From: Voacanga thouarsii
Lineage: Eukaryota > Streptophyta > Magnoliopsida > Gentianales > Apocynaceae
Reading direction: 5' to 3'
Assembly: GCA_026120185.1 (NCBI GenBank)
Contig: JANUWF010001218.1
Location: 558,001-622,000, forward strand
Length of the DNA stretch: 64,000 bases
Shown one piece after another: positions 12,601 through 23,829 of the stretch (position 1 is the first letter of the stretch; each line of letters opens with the position of its first letter). Below the pieces are notes generated by a model. The model searched no databases. It saw only the letters and a program-made list of their open reading frames with translations, and was not told where the DNA came from. Both the position numbers and the translations under genes were made by a program.

Positions 12601-14478
12601 ATAACATAGAGCTTTTGAAAACAGAGCACAAATCAATGGTTAAAAAGCTGAATGCAGAGCAACTAAATGCATATGATGTTGTGCTAAATGCAGTAAAAAA
12701 TAAACTTGGAAAATTATTCTTCTTATATGGATATGGAGGAACTGGAAAGACTTTTGTGTATAGAGCAATCATCAACAAGTTGAGATCAGATTAAAAAATA
12801 CTACTTGCTGTAGCTTCATCAGGTAATTACTAATATTTTTAATTTGACTTTCTATCATATGTATTATAAACATATTCTTATGTCATTCTTAGCAAATGTC
12901 ATCACAGGCATTGCATCATCGTTGTTACCTGGAGGAAAAACTGCACATAGTACCCTCAAAATACCAATAACAACTGATGATGAGACCACGTGCTCAATCA
13001 AAGCCAATACACAACTAGCTGAGCTAATTAAAAGAGCTGTTCTAATAATATGGGACGAGGCACCTATGAATTCCAAGTATGTATATATCCTAAAATTCAT
13101 TATTATTTCCCGAGCACTTGCACAAAAGCATCATGCCAAATTCAAAACATACATAACAATGCATGAAACGCAAACATTTTTCTCATACAACCTAAAAACA
13201 TTCAAAAAACAGGTATGTCTTTGAAACAGTTGATAGGACATTGAAAGATATACTCAGAGGATCAGAAGCATTTAATGAAAATAAAGCTTTTGGAGGGAAA
13301 ACTGTTCTTTTAGGTGGAGATTTTCGACAACTTCTCCCTATAATTCCAAAAGATGGACGAGTAGATATAGTACATGCTTCAATCAATTTTTCGTATCTTT
13401 GGCATAAGTGTGAATGGTTGACACTTGCTTAAACAAAATATGAGACTTCAACAATTTAATTATTGCACTATTGAAGAAGCACAAAAGATAGAAATATTTG
13501 CAAATTGGCTATTAGAAATAGGAAATGCTCTGCAACATGCAAAGACATGGGGAGATGACACTAAAGCAACTTGGATAAAAATCCCAAGATGCTACTGAAC
13601 ATCCAGTCAAGGAAATTTTTGAGGCAACTTACCCAAACTTCGAAGAGAAAAGAACAGATATAAAATATTTGATAGAAAGAGCAATTCTTACACCTCGAAA
13701 TGAAACAGTGAATGAAATGAATGACTTTTTTCTTGATAAAGTACAAAGTGAGCCAATAGAATACATAAGTGTAGACAGAATGGACAAAGCATCAAGAAAG
13801 TTGCTGGATGAAGATATGTTATATCCAGTGGAGTTTTTAAATAGCATGAGCTTCCCAGGAATTCCAGAACATAAATTGAGATTAAAATAAGGTATTCCGA
13901 TCATGCTTTTAAGAAATGTTAACCCAGGTAAAGGCATGTGCAATAGAACAAGACTGATAGTAACATAGACAGGTAGCAGAGTAATTGAAGATAGAATCAT
14001 TTCAGGTTCCAACATTGGGGAAAAAGTACTTATTCCCAGAATAGATGTGTCCACAACTAATACAAAATTGCCATTCACCTTGATAAGGAGACAATTTTCA
14101 ATCAAAGTCTGTTATGCAATGACAATAAATAAAAGCCAGGGACAAATACTAACAACAGTTGGACTATACCTACCTTAACCAGTTTTCAGCTATGGTTAAC
14201 TTTATGTCACACTTTCAAGAGTGAAAACACCACAGGGGTTGAAAATATTAATCATTGAGCAGGATCCAGAGTTCAAATTTTATACAAAGACCATTGTCTA
14301 CCATGAAATCTTTACAAAACTTGCAATTGTATGTTATCTTAAATCTCATATTCCACATAAATATTCAAATACTATGCATGTCTTAATAAAAGATTCATTA
14401 TCTAATTATGTCTATAATGCAGGATACAAAGAAGACCACTACTGCAATAGGTACCATGACAGACCAGGTTTTCCCTAA
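9661..14478 (+). pseudogene. Helitron 1 Rep/helicase (RepHel), decayed
   Basis: This is the rolling-circle transposase-helicase of a Helitron. In order it has a Cys-rich N-terminus (YECQFC at ~9680, CCRQGK at ~9770), a Rep N-terminal region (SLLSHNV to HNRLKAVN), NPDFFITFTTNPNWPKI (~10,846-10,895), the HUH motif GLPHAHI (~11,137-11,158), MMHGPCGP (~11,280), and paired tyrosines in KYLFKYINKG (~11,643-11,672). The Pif1-like helicase follows with Walker A GYGGTGKT (12,729-12,752), motif II IIWDEAPM (~13,046-13,070), [10 protein letters not shown] (~13,315-13,345), NKSQGQ (~14,130) and a C-terminal LYVTLSRVK (~14,204-14,225). Introns fit at about 12,826-12,908 and 13,074-13,210. Several stops (for example 13,430, 13,888 and about 13,966) and frameshifts make it non-functional, although the Walker A and HUH residues survive. 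Confidence 0.88.
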
Positions 14479-14719
14479 CAGCCTCACTATTTAATGTTGG
14501 TTAGATACAAGTATAATAAACAATCTGTACCTATTAAACTCAAAGGCAATTGAATTTCTGTTGGATGTTACATAGCCATCTGCCATACGAACCCTTGGTT
14601 TCTGAGTCTATCCTTTGAATAGTATATGTTATTTATGTGATTTTTAAGATAGGTTTAAATTTTATGGCCCAGACAAAAAAAAAAAAAAAAGGTACTTGAA
14701 GTTGGTTTTAAGATTAAAT
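14479..14719. other. junction between RepHel and the repeat array
   Basis: A ~100-bp segment (about 14,535-14,640) resembles parts of 15,985-16,140 and 18,500-18,640 (GGCAATTGAATTTCTG, ACATACCTATTTGCCATACG and similar). It is an outlying copy of a longer duplicated segment that lies between array units. No gene is seen. Confidence 0.5.
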
Positions 14720-17700
14720 TGTGCATCATACGTGGGTTTCTGATGGTAAACCATCGTCGCAAAACACCGAATGGTTGCTCAAACATGTTTATATTGATAC
14801 ACAATATACTTAGCACATAATCAAATTCACAAACCTTATAACATATCTAACTTAGCAAAATTCCCTTACACTTTCATACACTACAATTAAAAACAAATTT
14901 ACATATTCAATTCTATTCATATTTTCATGAAATTGTGCATCATACGTGGACTTCTGATGGTAAACCATCATCGCAAAACACCGAATGGTTCCCCAATTAT
15001 GTTTATATTGACGCCCAATATACTTAGCACACAATCATGCTTTTGTTTATGACTTCGTTCATGACTTCTAACCAACTAACTCTAAGTATTAAATTCATGA
15101 CATAACCTCTCAACAATAATGCAAAAACAAAATAACCATTACTCAATTACAGCCAACATAACGTATAAAACCATACACAAAGCTAGCAAACTCTTACCGA
15201 ACACATTGCCATTCAGGCCTCCATTTTCTACATAAAACAGTATCTTGACTTTACTTAAAGTCTGTGTTTTTATTCATTTTGCCATACCATAAATACCTTA
15301 AAAAGGTCAGAAAACTGCAGCAGAGAGCAAAAAAGACAAAACAAAAGTGGAACAAACAATGGACATCCATAGAAATGCAGAATAGAGCACTCCATTTTAT
15401 CCTAAGTATGCAGCACTGAAACCATTTAAAAATTTATGGCTGAGAAAAAAAAAAGGCAGTACTTGAAGTTGGTTTTAAAATTAAATTATGCATCATACAT
15501 GGGTTTCTGATGGTAAACCATTGTCGTAAAACACCGAATGGTTATATTTATATTAACGTCCAATATACTTAGCACATAATCAAATCAATAAATCTTATAA
15601 CACATCTAACTTAGCAAAATTCCCTTATCCTTTCGTACTCTACAATTAAAAACACATTTACATATTCAATTCTATTAATGTTTTCATGAAATTATGCATC
15701 ATACGTGGGTTTCTGATAATAAAAAATCGTCACAAAATATCGAATGGTTCCCCAATCATACTTATATTGACGCCCAATATACTTAGTACACAATCATTCA
15801 TTTGTTCATGACTTTGATCATGACTTCTAACCAACTAACTCCTAACTACTAAACTCATGCCATAACCACTCAATAACAACAATGTAAAAACAAAATAACC
15901 AATACTTAATTATACCCAACATAAGGTACAAAACCATACAGAAAGCCAGCAAATTCTAAAACAACACATTGCCATTCAGGCCTCCGTTTTCAACAAGTTG
16001 TAGCAAAAACATACACTTAACTCCATTTTCAAAGGCAATTGAATTTTTGCTACATGTTACATACCTATTTGCCATACGAAATCTTGCTTTATGAGTTTAT
16101 CCTTAGTATACTTTATGTTACAATGTAACTTACAATGAGCAAAATAAATTGACATTTCCAAGTCAAACAAGAATATTTGGTTACAGAAAGCATAAAAAAA
16201 CTTCACCAGTTTAAAGCTCTATTTCTATAGACCTATTGGCCAATGCAAAGTCTATTCCAGACCACAATTGAGGTACTGTAAAGATATTTTCCAAAAAACA
16301 CAACCAATTCCTCAACAATTTCTTATTACCTCACTTCTTTAATAGGACATTCAAAAGTCCATCACTTGCAATTACCATAAAATTTACACCATAAATTTCT
16401 TCTTTCTGTGGATACCAAAGACAATCAAATATTGAAAGTAAGTGGTAAATGGAAACAGAATCATTATCAAAATGAATCTAATAGCTAGATGACATATCAC
16501 AACTAAAACTGATCATGAAATTCTCATACTTTATAAATTTTCATAGTTTATTATATCTAAAGGTTAAACATCAAAAGGAACATCTAATACAACAAAAACC
16601 TTGAAATCTAGAATGTCCATTATTTTAAACATAGAGAATTCATAAAGCAGTATCTTAACTCTATTTAGAGTATGTTTTTTGATTCATTTCGCCATAGCAT
16701 AAATACCTTTAAAAAGTCAGAAAACTGCAGCACAAAGCAAAAAAGACAAAACAAAAGTAAAGCAAACAATGGACATCTATAGAAATATAGAACAGAGCAC
16801 TATGTTTTATCCTAACTATGTAGTACTGAAAACATTTAAAAATTTATGTCCCATACAAAAAAAATGCAGTACTTGAAGTTGATTTTAAAATTAAATTGTG
16901 CATTATACGTGGGCTTCTTATGGTAAACCATCGTCGCAAAATATCGAATGGTTGCCCAAACATGCTTATGTTAACGCCCAATATACTTAGCACACAAACA
17001 TGCTTTTGTTCATGACTTTGTTTATGACTCCTAACCAACTAACTCTAACTATTAAATTCATATCATAAACTCTCAATAACAACAATGCAAAAACAAAATA
17101 ACCAATACTCAGTTACAACCAACATAAGGTACAAAACCATACAGAAAATACCTTAAAAAGGTAAGGAAACTACAGCACAGAGCCAAAAAAAAAAAAAAAA
17201 CAAAACAAAACATAAGTGAAGCAAACAATGGACATCAACAAAAATGCAGAACAGAGCACTATGTTTTATCCTGCAATACTGAAAACATTTAAAAATTTAT
17301 GCCTTAGACAAAAAAATTGTAGTACTTTAAGTTGGATTTAAAATTAAATTGTGCATCATACGTGGGTTTCTGATAGTAAACCATAGTCACAAAACATTGA
17401 ATGGTTGCCCAAACATGCTTATATTGACGCCTAATATACTTAGCATATAATCAAATTCACAAACCTTATAACACATCTAACTTAGCAAAACTCCGTTATC
17501 CTTTTGTACACTACAATTAAAAACATGTTTACATATTCAATTCCATTAATGTTTTTATAAAATTGTGCATCATACGTGGACTTTTGATGGTAAATCATCA
17601 TCACAAAACACTGAATGGGTGCCTAATCATGCTTATATTGACGCCCAATATACTTAGCACACAATCATGCTTCTATTCATGACTTCTAACCAACTAAAAA

Positions 17701-18280
17701 CTTATGCCCCAAACAAAAAAATGCAGTACTTGAAGTTGGTTTTCAAATTAAATTGTGCATCATACGTGGGTTTCTGATGGTAAACCATCATCGCAAAACA
17801 CCAAATGGTTGCCCAAACATGCTTCTATTGACGCCCAATATACTTAGCACATAATCAAATCCACAAACCTTATAACACATATAACTTAGCAAAATTATCA
17901 TATCCTTCCATACACTCCAATTAAAAACACATTTACATATTCAATTCTATTAATGTTTTCAGGAAATTGTGCATCATACGCGGGCTTCTGATGGTAAACC
18001 ATCGTCGTAAAATACCGAATGGTTGCCCAAACATGCTTCTATTGACGCCCAATATACTTAATACATAATCAAATTCACAAACCTTATTAACACATCTAAC
18101 TTAGCAAAATTCCCTTATGCTTCCATACACTCCAATTAAAAACACATTTATATATTCAATTCTATTAATGTTTTCTGGATATTGTGCATCATACATGGGC
18201 TTCTGATGGTAAATCATCGTCACAAAACACTGAATGGTTGCCCAATCATGCTTATATTGACGCCCAATATACTTAGTACA
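14720..18280 (-). repeat. Helitron 1 array: ten ~98-bp cores
   Basis: Ten copies of a ~98-bp core lie on the minus strand at about 14,720-14,817; 14,934-15,031; 15,487-15,576 (internally deleted); 15,694-15,790; 16,897-16,994; 17,350-17,447; 17,564-17,661; 17,754-17,851; 17,968-18,065 and 18,183-18,280. Read on the minus strand each starts TGTGCTAAGTATATT and ends ATGCACA, giving short TGTGC/GCACA inverted ends. Each contains the near-palindrome GATGGTTTACCATC. Cores often come in pairs about 210 bp apart. Spacers inside this array resemble each other (AACCTTATAACACATCTAAC, AGTACTTGAAGTTGGTTTTA) but differ from those in Helitron 2. Confidence 0.9.
15960..16800. repeat. duplicated spacer block (pairs with 18,430-19,540)
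   Basis: This segment matches 18,430-19,540 over long stretches, including ACACATTGCCATTCA(G/A)GCCTCC, GAACAAAGC-type text and the TAAAGATATTTTCC region. It contains a decayed copy of the FTVP(Q/E)LW-encoding tail at about 16,205-16,310 on the minus strand. The block was copied together with its captured sequence between array units. Confidence 0.65.
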
Positions 18281-18429
18281 CAAACATGCATTTGTTCATG
18301 ACTTCTAACAAACTAACTCTAACTATTAAATTCATATTATAACCTCTCAATAACAACAATGCAAAAGTAAAATAACCAATACTCAGTTACAACCAACATA
18401 AGGAACAAAACCATACAGAAAACCAGTAA

Positions 18430-19540
18430 ATTCTAAAGGAACACATTGCCATTCAAGCCTCCATTTTCTACAACAAGCTCCAGCAAAAACATACAACAAA
18501 CTGTAGCAAAAACATACACTTAATTCCATTTCCAAACCTAATTCAATTTCTGCTATATATTACATACCTATTTGCCATACAAAATATCTCTTCATGAATT
18601 CATCCTTGGTATACTCTATGTTACAATGTCACTTACAATGAGCAAGTCAAACAAGAACATTTCGTTATAGAAAGCATAACAAAACTTCTCCAATTCAATG
18701 GTCTATTTCTAAAGACCTATTGATCAGTGCCAAGTCTATTCCACACCACAATTCAGGTACTGTAAAGATATTTCCCAAAAAACATAAGAAATTCCTCAAA
18801 ATTTCTGATGAAGATGAAGAATACTTCCCTTCTTTAGTGCCAATTTCTGGATGCTCCTCTGTTGTGCCCTCAACAATTACAATAGAATTATTAAAAATCA
18901 CCCAAGCAAATTCTATATGTGAATCTGGCTTTGGCATGAGAGGTAAGATCTTCCATTTCATATCATTGTCCAGTATGTAAACATCAGAATATACCACTTG
19001 TAAAGGACAAGACTCAATTTTAAAATGTATCCTAGATATTTCATACAAAACATGCCAGAAGTGAACAATTATAGTTGTTTTACACTCACGAGGAAACACA
19101 ATAACACATTGAATTTCTCAGGTATTTGTTCTCCCTGCAGAACAAGCTAATCTTAGATCATAAAGAATTCAAAACAAATAAGGATGAGTAAAGCAACAAA
19201 TTTAAGCTATTATTTATCATCAAATAATCCTCTATTCATAAACCCAAAATGTGATTTAATAAATGAACTCTTCAGCTTCAAAGTTGACATAAGATAATTC
19301 AGAAATGGAAAGAAGACAAACTTACACAGAATAGTTATTATGCCATGCACAGACAAATTCATAAAGCAATATCTTGAGTCTACTTAAAGTCTGTGTTTTG
19401 ATTCATTTCACCATAGCATAAATACCTTAAAAAGGCTATATAACTGCAGCAGAGAGCAAAAAAGACAAAACAAAAGTGGAACAAACAATGGGCATCCACA
19501 GAAATGTAGAACAAAGCAGTATATTTTACCCTAAGTATGC
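18430..19540. repeat. duplicated spacer block, longer copy
   Basis: This is the second, longer copy of the block at 15,960-16,800. It carries the kelch-like fragment in its middle. It ends near a CTCTATTTAGAG/AAAGTCTGTGTTTTGATTCATTT-like segment also present at 15,250-15,300 and 16,650-16,700. Confidence 0.6.
18695..19099 (-). pseudogene. captured kelch-repeat protein fragment
   Basis: The 134-codon minus-strand frame contains DVYILDNDMKWKILPLMPKP followed by DSHIEFAWVIFNNSIVIVEG and TTEEHP (about 18,992 down to 18,850). That pattern (structural turn, W, PMPKP, then N-S-I-V-I-x-G-G-T) fits one blade of a plant kelch/galactose-oxidase-like protein. The second Gly of the usual GG is Glu here. 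The rest of the frame (FTVPELWCGIDLALINRSLE) is not recognised but recurs at ~16,205-16,310. It lies opposite to Rep/helicase, as do the other accessory pieces of the element. The parent gene cannot be named from this fragment. Confidence 0.5.
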
Positions 19541-20029
19541 AATACTGAAAACCTTCTAAAAAAAAATTATTTCCTCTCCCCTCTGACAACAACAAACCAC
19601 TAACACACTTTCTGGAATTTTACTTCTCATAGATTTCAAATAGTGCTGAATGTGATTGAGTTATTGGTATTCTATTATATTCTTGAACTCCATCGTTACA
19701 CACGGCCTTCACTATGAACTGAAATGGTTAGCTAGCAAACTCTCATTAGAAATATAGATCAAACTCTGTTTTTCCTTATACCATTAAAGAGCATCATCAT
19801 AACTCTGTTGCTACAGAACCCTTGAATTCCCTTCTTATTTCTAATAAGTGGATTAATAGACCTGACAATACATTCTTCATATCTGTAGCATATGCTTCTT
19901 TCATCTAATTTCTTCCAATATGCATCTTATGTTCTTAATTACTTGAATTCCTAATATAGGAACTTTGGATAATCAAAGATGACAGTGGATCTGCCAAATA
20001 ATCAAGCAGCAATACGATAATAAACAAAA
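19541..20029. other. spacer in Helitron 1 accessory region
   Basis: AT-rich DNA with no recognised gene or repeat. Confidence 0.4.
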
Positions 20030-20772
20030 GATCTAAACCCTAATCTTCGGTCAAAAAATTAAGTCAACATACAGATTTTACATCTGATTCACTTTCACAA
20101 GACAATAAACAAAACCACCACAAATTATTCTTTCAACAAACCAAACGAAAGATCTAAACCCTGATCTTCGATAAACAAATTAAGTCAAGACACAGATCTT
20201 AAATCGTATTCACTTATAGAAAAGTAAAAAAAAAAGCACCACAAATAATTATTTCAACAAACCAAAACGTCAACTAAAAAACCAAATAGAGAGTTCCAAG
20301 TTCTAAGATATTACCTTGAATGCCAGAATACTAAACCCCAACACCAAACAAGTAAACGTAGCCATTAAATCTAGGACATGCAAATAAATGACCCTAAGTT
20401 TAAACCCCATCGTTGAAGGATTTGTTTTCCATCCTGCTTTCCTTTGCCGTTCATCAGATTCTGGACCATTGGAGACATCAGTTGATGACTTTTGACTACT
20501 GTTCAACGTTGTTGCACTTCCATTACCAAATGATACTAGATCTAATTAGATCCCGCCAACCGTCCTTAAAAGGAAGCATCTTCTGTCAATTTCGTGCACG
20601 AAGAAAGACCCCTACAGAACAATAAACAAAAGCACCACAAATAATTATTTCGACAAACCAAACCCTCAGCTAAAAAACCAAAAAGAAAGAGAGAGTTCCA
20701 AATTCTAAACTATTACCTTCAACCCCAGAAAAGTAAACCCCAAGACCAAACTAGTAAACGTAGCTATGAAAT
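20030..20772 (-). repeat. nested duplications with an exon-like segment
   Basis: A ~120-bp segment is tandemly repeated (about 20,030-20,150 and 20,150-20,270, sharing GATCTAAACCCT and TTAAGTCAA). A ~135-bp segment at 20,238-20,372 recurs at 20,633-20,772 (CACCACAAATAATTATTTC to GTAAACGTAGC). On the minus strand 20,506-20,334 reads MNSSQKSSTDVSNGPESDER, a basic stretch, then a hydrophobic helix (ATFTCLVLGFSILAFK) ending at a GT splice donor. It looks like the first exon of a membrane protein captured by the element. I do not recognise the parent. Confidence 0.5.
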
Positions 20773-20814
20773 CTCACCTATGGTCCCTAAAAGGAACCAC
20801 CTTTTCTCGATTTC

Positions 20815-21153
20815 GTGCATGAAGAAAAATCCCTAATTCAAATGGTTACCCCAACCCACCCAAATGAAGAAATGGAGAGAGAAAAACGAACAAAACAAGA
20901 GCAACCTAGTCGCAAGCCATTGCAAAGACTAGACAATTTGACATTGATGAGCTTGAATAAAGTATCCCACTATCAGAAAGGTTGTCTCACTGCTATGGCC
21001 TATGGACCTCTTCTTAAACGAAGACATTGTCCGGTAATTCAAATCTCGAGAAACGAAGCAATGTCAAAACCTAAAACAACCCCAACTATTATTCAAAGGG
21101 CACATATACAGAAAAAGAACTTTGTCTTTGTAGCAAAAATAACAATTTATTAA
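20815..21153 (+). other. unrecognised 112-codon open frame
   Basis: An open frame starting MHEEKSLIQM, with no recognised domain. It lies in the captured-sequence zone of Helitron 1 on the strand opposite the other captured pieces, so it may be chance. Its last third enters AT-rich DNA. Confidence 0.15.
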
Positions 21154-21439
21154 CTAAATAAATTATTATCATTTTAAACCATAATTTTAATATTGTATTT
21201 AAAATTGCAATAAATAATTATCAAACAACTACATAATGATTAAAAAAAAAATAAAACTGAAAAATATTGTTAAAATAAAATTAAATTTATTAATAAACAA
21301 TTCAAAATAAATATATCAGCAAAACACTGGCTGAAATTTTACAACGTTTTCCGGGAAAAAACCTATTCTAAAAAACCTACATACTATCACCACTTTTTCT
21401 TCCCATCATCTTTGAACTTTCACCAGTTTAAAAAACAAT

Positions 21440-22069
21440 CTACTTACTTTCAACTTCCTGCAAAGACCTTGTACTTGCATAAAAATGAAAAATATCCACA
21501 ACATCTTCTGTATCACCAGTATGAAGTTCCAGAAACACCTTACTTTTATCATAATACAACCAAAAAGTATTCTCAGATAACCAACGAAGCTTCATCCTCA
21601 AACAGCTAAAATTCTTGAATAACTCTTCATGAACACTTAGACCAACATGCAATTCCACTACTTCCAGAACATAAGGATCATAAAACTTCACAAAATAATC
21701 CACTTTCCTCAATGAAACACCTGCAGTAAGAAAGTCTTTACTGATAAAAACAATACTCAAAGGAAATTCCTTAACTTTATCCCTAAAACACCAATTGTGT
21801 GTCTCTGCCCACCAATTTGTACATAATTCAGCATCCAAACCCGTACAATTTGAAGGAGGAACAAATATCTCAACATACTCCGGAAATTCCTCATCACTTT
21901 CACGTAAAATAATGCGCACAATATCAGCCCTTCTATCTGGAATAAGATAATGGACTTGATCACCCTGTAAATTAATAGAATTAAGAACAACCGTCTCAGA
22001 AAGAAAAGGATAAATCTTAGGCTTTCCAACAGGCTGATACTTCAACAATTTCAAATTATACAAATCCAT
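21440..22069 (-). CDS. Helitron-linked ORF of unknown family, copy 1
   Basis: A 209-codon minus-strand ORF runs ATG to stop without interruption. It begins MDLYNLKLLKYQPVGKPKIY. A homologous frame lies at 42,822-43,499 on the plus strand, in the mirror position of Helitron 2. Shared blocks include the N-terminal KYQ-VGKP--YPF-SE, VHY-IPD(R/K)R, (N/L)WWAETH or LWAETH, (E)FPLSI-F-S, FV(K/E)FY(D/E)P and the (L/Y)YYD-(S/N)KV region. By eye about 40% of residues match, yet both frames keep length and register, which points to selection for protein. No signal peptide, membrane helix, Cys/His cluster or nucleotide-binding loop is evident. Upstream DNA also shows resemblance between copies. It opposes Rep/helicase, with the repeat array between them. 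I do not recognise the family and assign no function. Confidence 0.65.
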   Translation of the reverse strand: MDLYNLKLLKYQPVGKPKIYPFLSETVVLNSINLQGDQVHYLIPDRRADIVRIILRESDEEFPEYVEIFVPPSNCTGLDAELCTNWWAETHNWCFRDKVKEFPLSIVFISKDFLTAGVSLRKVDYFVKFYDPYVLEVVELHVGLSVHEELFKNFSCLRMKLRWLSENTFWLYYDKSKVFLELHTGDTEDVVDIFHFYASTRSLQEVESK

Positions 22070-23808
22070 TTTTAATAATCACCCAATTAAAAAAAAAAAA
22101 ACACTAAGATACAAGAAAATTATGAAAATACAACAAAAACCAAAACCAATATATAGATAAACAAAGGGAAAATAAACACTAAACATGAAATACAATTCAA
22201 TGAACCAACAATATGCATACTTAACAATTTAAAGAACCACACAAATACATGAATCTATTCACCATTTGAAAAACAATAAGACATATCAGTACAAAAAAAA
22301 ACGATAAGACATTAATGCAATTTGTTCACACAAGTAATTCATTTGAATTGTTCACAGGTATCAAGACATCTCTGTGCATTCACATAACATAGGACAGTTT
22401 AAAGAAGTGAACATGTAAAATGGGATTAGAAAGGCTTCATTTTAGATTAAAATGGCTACGATGTTCAAAGAAAGAAACGATAGATAACGGTTGGGTTGGG
22501 CCATACTGGAGCAAATAAGCATGTGTGTGTGTGTGTGTGTATATATCTTAGTGTGATCCTAAAAAATTGGATGAGTTTGCTTGGTTATGAACTTTGTCAA
22601 TTGGTGGTATCCTATGAATATGCGCATGAACCATACATAGAGAAATCCTACTTTCACTGTACTTTTCTCTTTTCCAAGAACATGGAGTCATATATTTTAT
22701 AAACTTTCTCTTTCCAATTATATTTACGACTCTATGCCCTTAGAGGTTCTATTGGTAATAGTTAGGTTTCTTCACATATTGAAGTCAGATACATAGAGAA
22801 AACAACACTTAGGAACAAGTGGATAGTAAAAATTTATTCTAGAATCTAAATTAATATTTTACTATTGTATATTTTTTGAAAGTTATAGTGAAATATTCAC
22901 TCTTTACTTTTAGAAAATTAAAAGTTACAATATTTTTATTATTTGATTAAATGATTTTGTTAAAAAAAACTCAAACATGGACGATGGTGCCACTGTTGCC
23001 TCCAACAAAATTGTGGTCTTTATTTTTGTGAGAATGGATTGCATATTTTTTAGAGATAATAATTGTTTTTTCACTGCTTTCGTCACAGTTCATTCAACTA
23101 ATAGTAGTGGGGACCTATGAAACTCACCGAAATAGTTTGGGAACAAAAAACGTAAATAAAAAAAAAAAGAAAGAAGGATTTTGGTCTAAGTTAATACGAA
23201 AAATAAGTTAACATCTATTCGTGCAAATTGCCCTATTTAACATAATTCAAGTAAGATATCAATTTTACGCAATGGATAATTTAACAATTTAGTTGTTGCA
23301 CTTATTGATAAATTTAATAAATACACTCCTACTATTTATTTATTATCATATTCAATTCTAAAGCAAATAATTTCTGTTCATTCAAGCAATTTAATATTTA
23401 GAAATGCATATTTAGTCCATTTAGATCATGACTTGATAATCTAGCACAGTTTGCATTCTCGAATTTCATTTTTCAAAATTAAGGTAGAATTTTGCCTTCG
23501 TTTTGGTAATTATTTTATTTTAAATAATTATCATTTTTTAAAAATTAATTTGGTTATTTAAGTTTCAGCTTAATTTAATTATATTTAAATAAATTTATTT
23601 AAAATAATTAATATCTAAATATGCCGTAAATTATCTATTACTACAAAACAAGACTCCCAAAACTCAAAAATTCCCATTTGCAATTTCACAAAATTTGATT
23701 CAAAAAATGAAAAAAAAATTTATCACATCTCAAAACTATAAATATAAGACATTTAAAAATAATATTCTATTTTATAGAATAATAAAAAAAAAATATGATC
23801 AATAATAC
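22070..23808. other. upstream region of the minus-strand ORF and Helitron tail
   Basis: AT-rich. The first ~150 bp resemble the upstream region of the copy at 42,700-42,820 (T-rich with TTGTT and GTATCTT words on the coding strand), so it probably holds the ORF's 5' untranslated region. A (TG)n microsatellite lies at 22,519-22,545. No gene is recognised in the remainder. Confidence 0.5.
22519..22545. repeat. (TG)n/(TA)n microsatellite
   Basis: A short TGTGTG run followed by TATATA. Confidence 0.8.
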
Positions 23809-23829
23809 CGTGCGAAGGCACGACACTAA
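23809..23829 (+). other. candidate Helitron 3' end: GC hairpin and CTAA
   Basis: CGTGC, loop GAAG, GCACG form a 5-bp stem. It is followed by ACA and then CTAA at 23,826-23,829. Helitrons of the classical type end with a short GC-rich hairpin a few bases before CTRR. The next base is A instead of the expected T, so this may be a decayed end or a different small Helitron. Confidence 0.35.

Larger units (their letters stand above)
3214..23829 (+). mobile_element. Helitron 1, large degenerate autonomous-type Helitron
   Basis: A rolling-circle transposon is inferred from an RPA1-like gene (3.6-6.4 kb) followed on the same strand by a Rep/helicase gene with an HUH motif, paired tyrosines and Pif1-type helicase motifs (9.7-14.5 kb). 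Downstream lie an opposite-strand array of ~98-bp repeats, captured gene scraps and a 209-codon minus-strand ORF. Helitron 2 on the other side of CRWN1 has the same order. The 5' end is placed after the TA microsatellite because of a GCCACCTG-containing Helitron-like leader. The 3' end is placed at a GC hairpin followed by CTAA at 23,809-23,829. Neither end is firm: no TC start is visible, and the base after CTAA is A rather than T. The element is inactive, with many stops and frameshifts. Confidence 0.6.

Noticed and set aside
16844..17038. Short minus-strand ORF in the array as an independent gene
   Set aside because: It is one repeat core plus spacer. The same frame occurs in the other cores, so it is treated as part of the array, with coding potential raised as a question only.
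14720..18280. CRISPR-like array
   Set aside because: The repeats are ~98 bp with long spacers that resemble each other, in plant nuclear DNA with introns. There is no CRISPR repeat length or cas gene.
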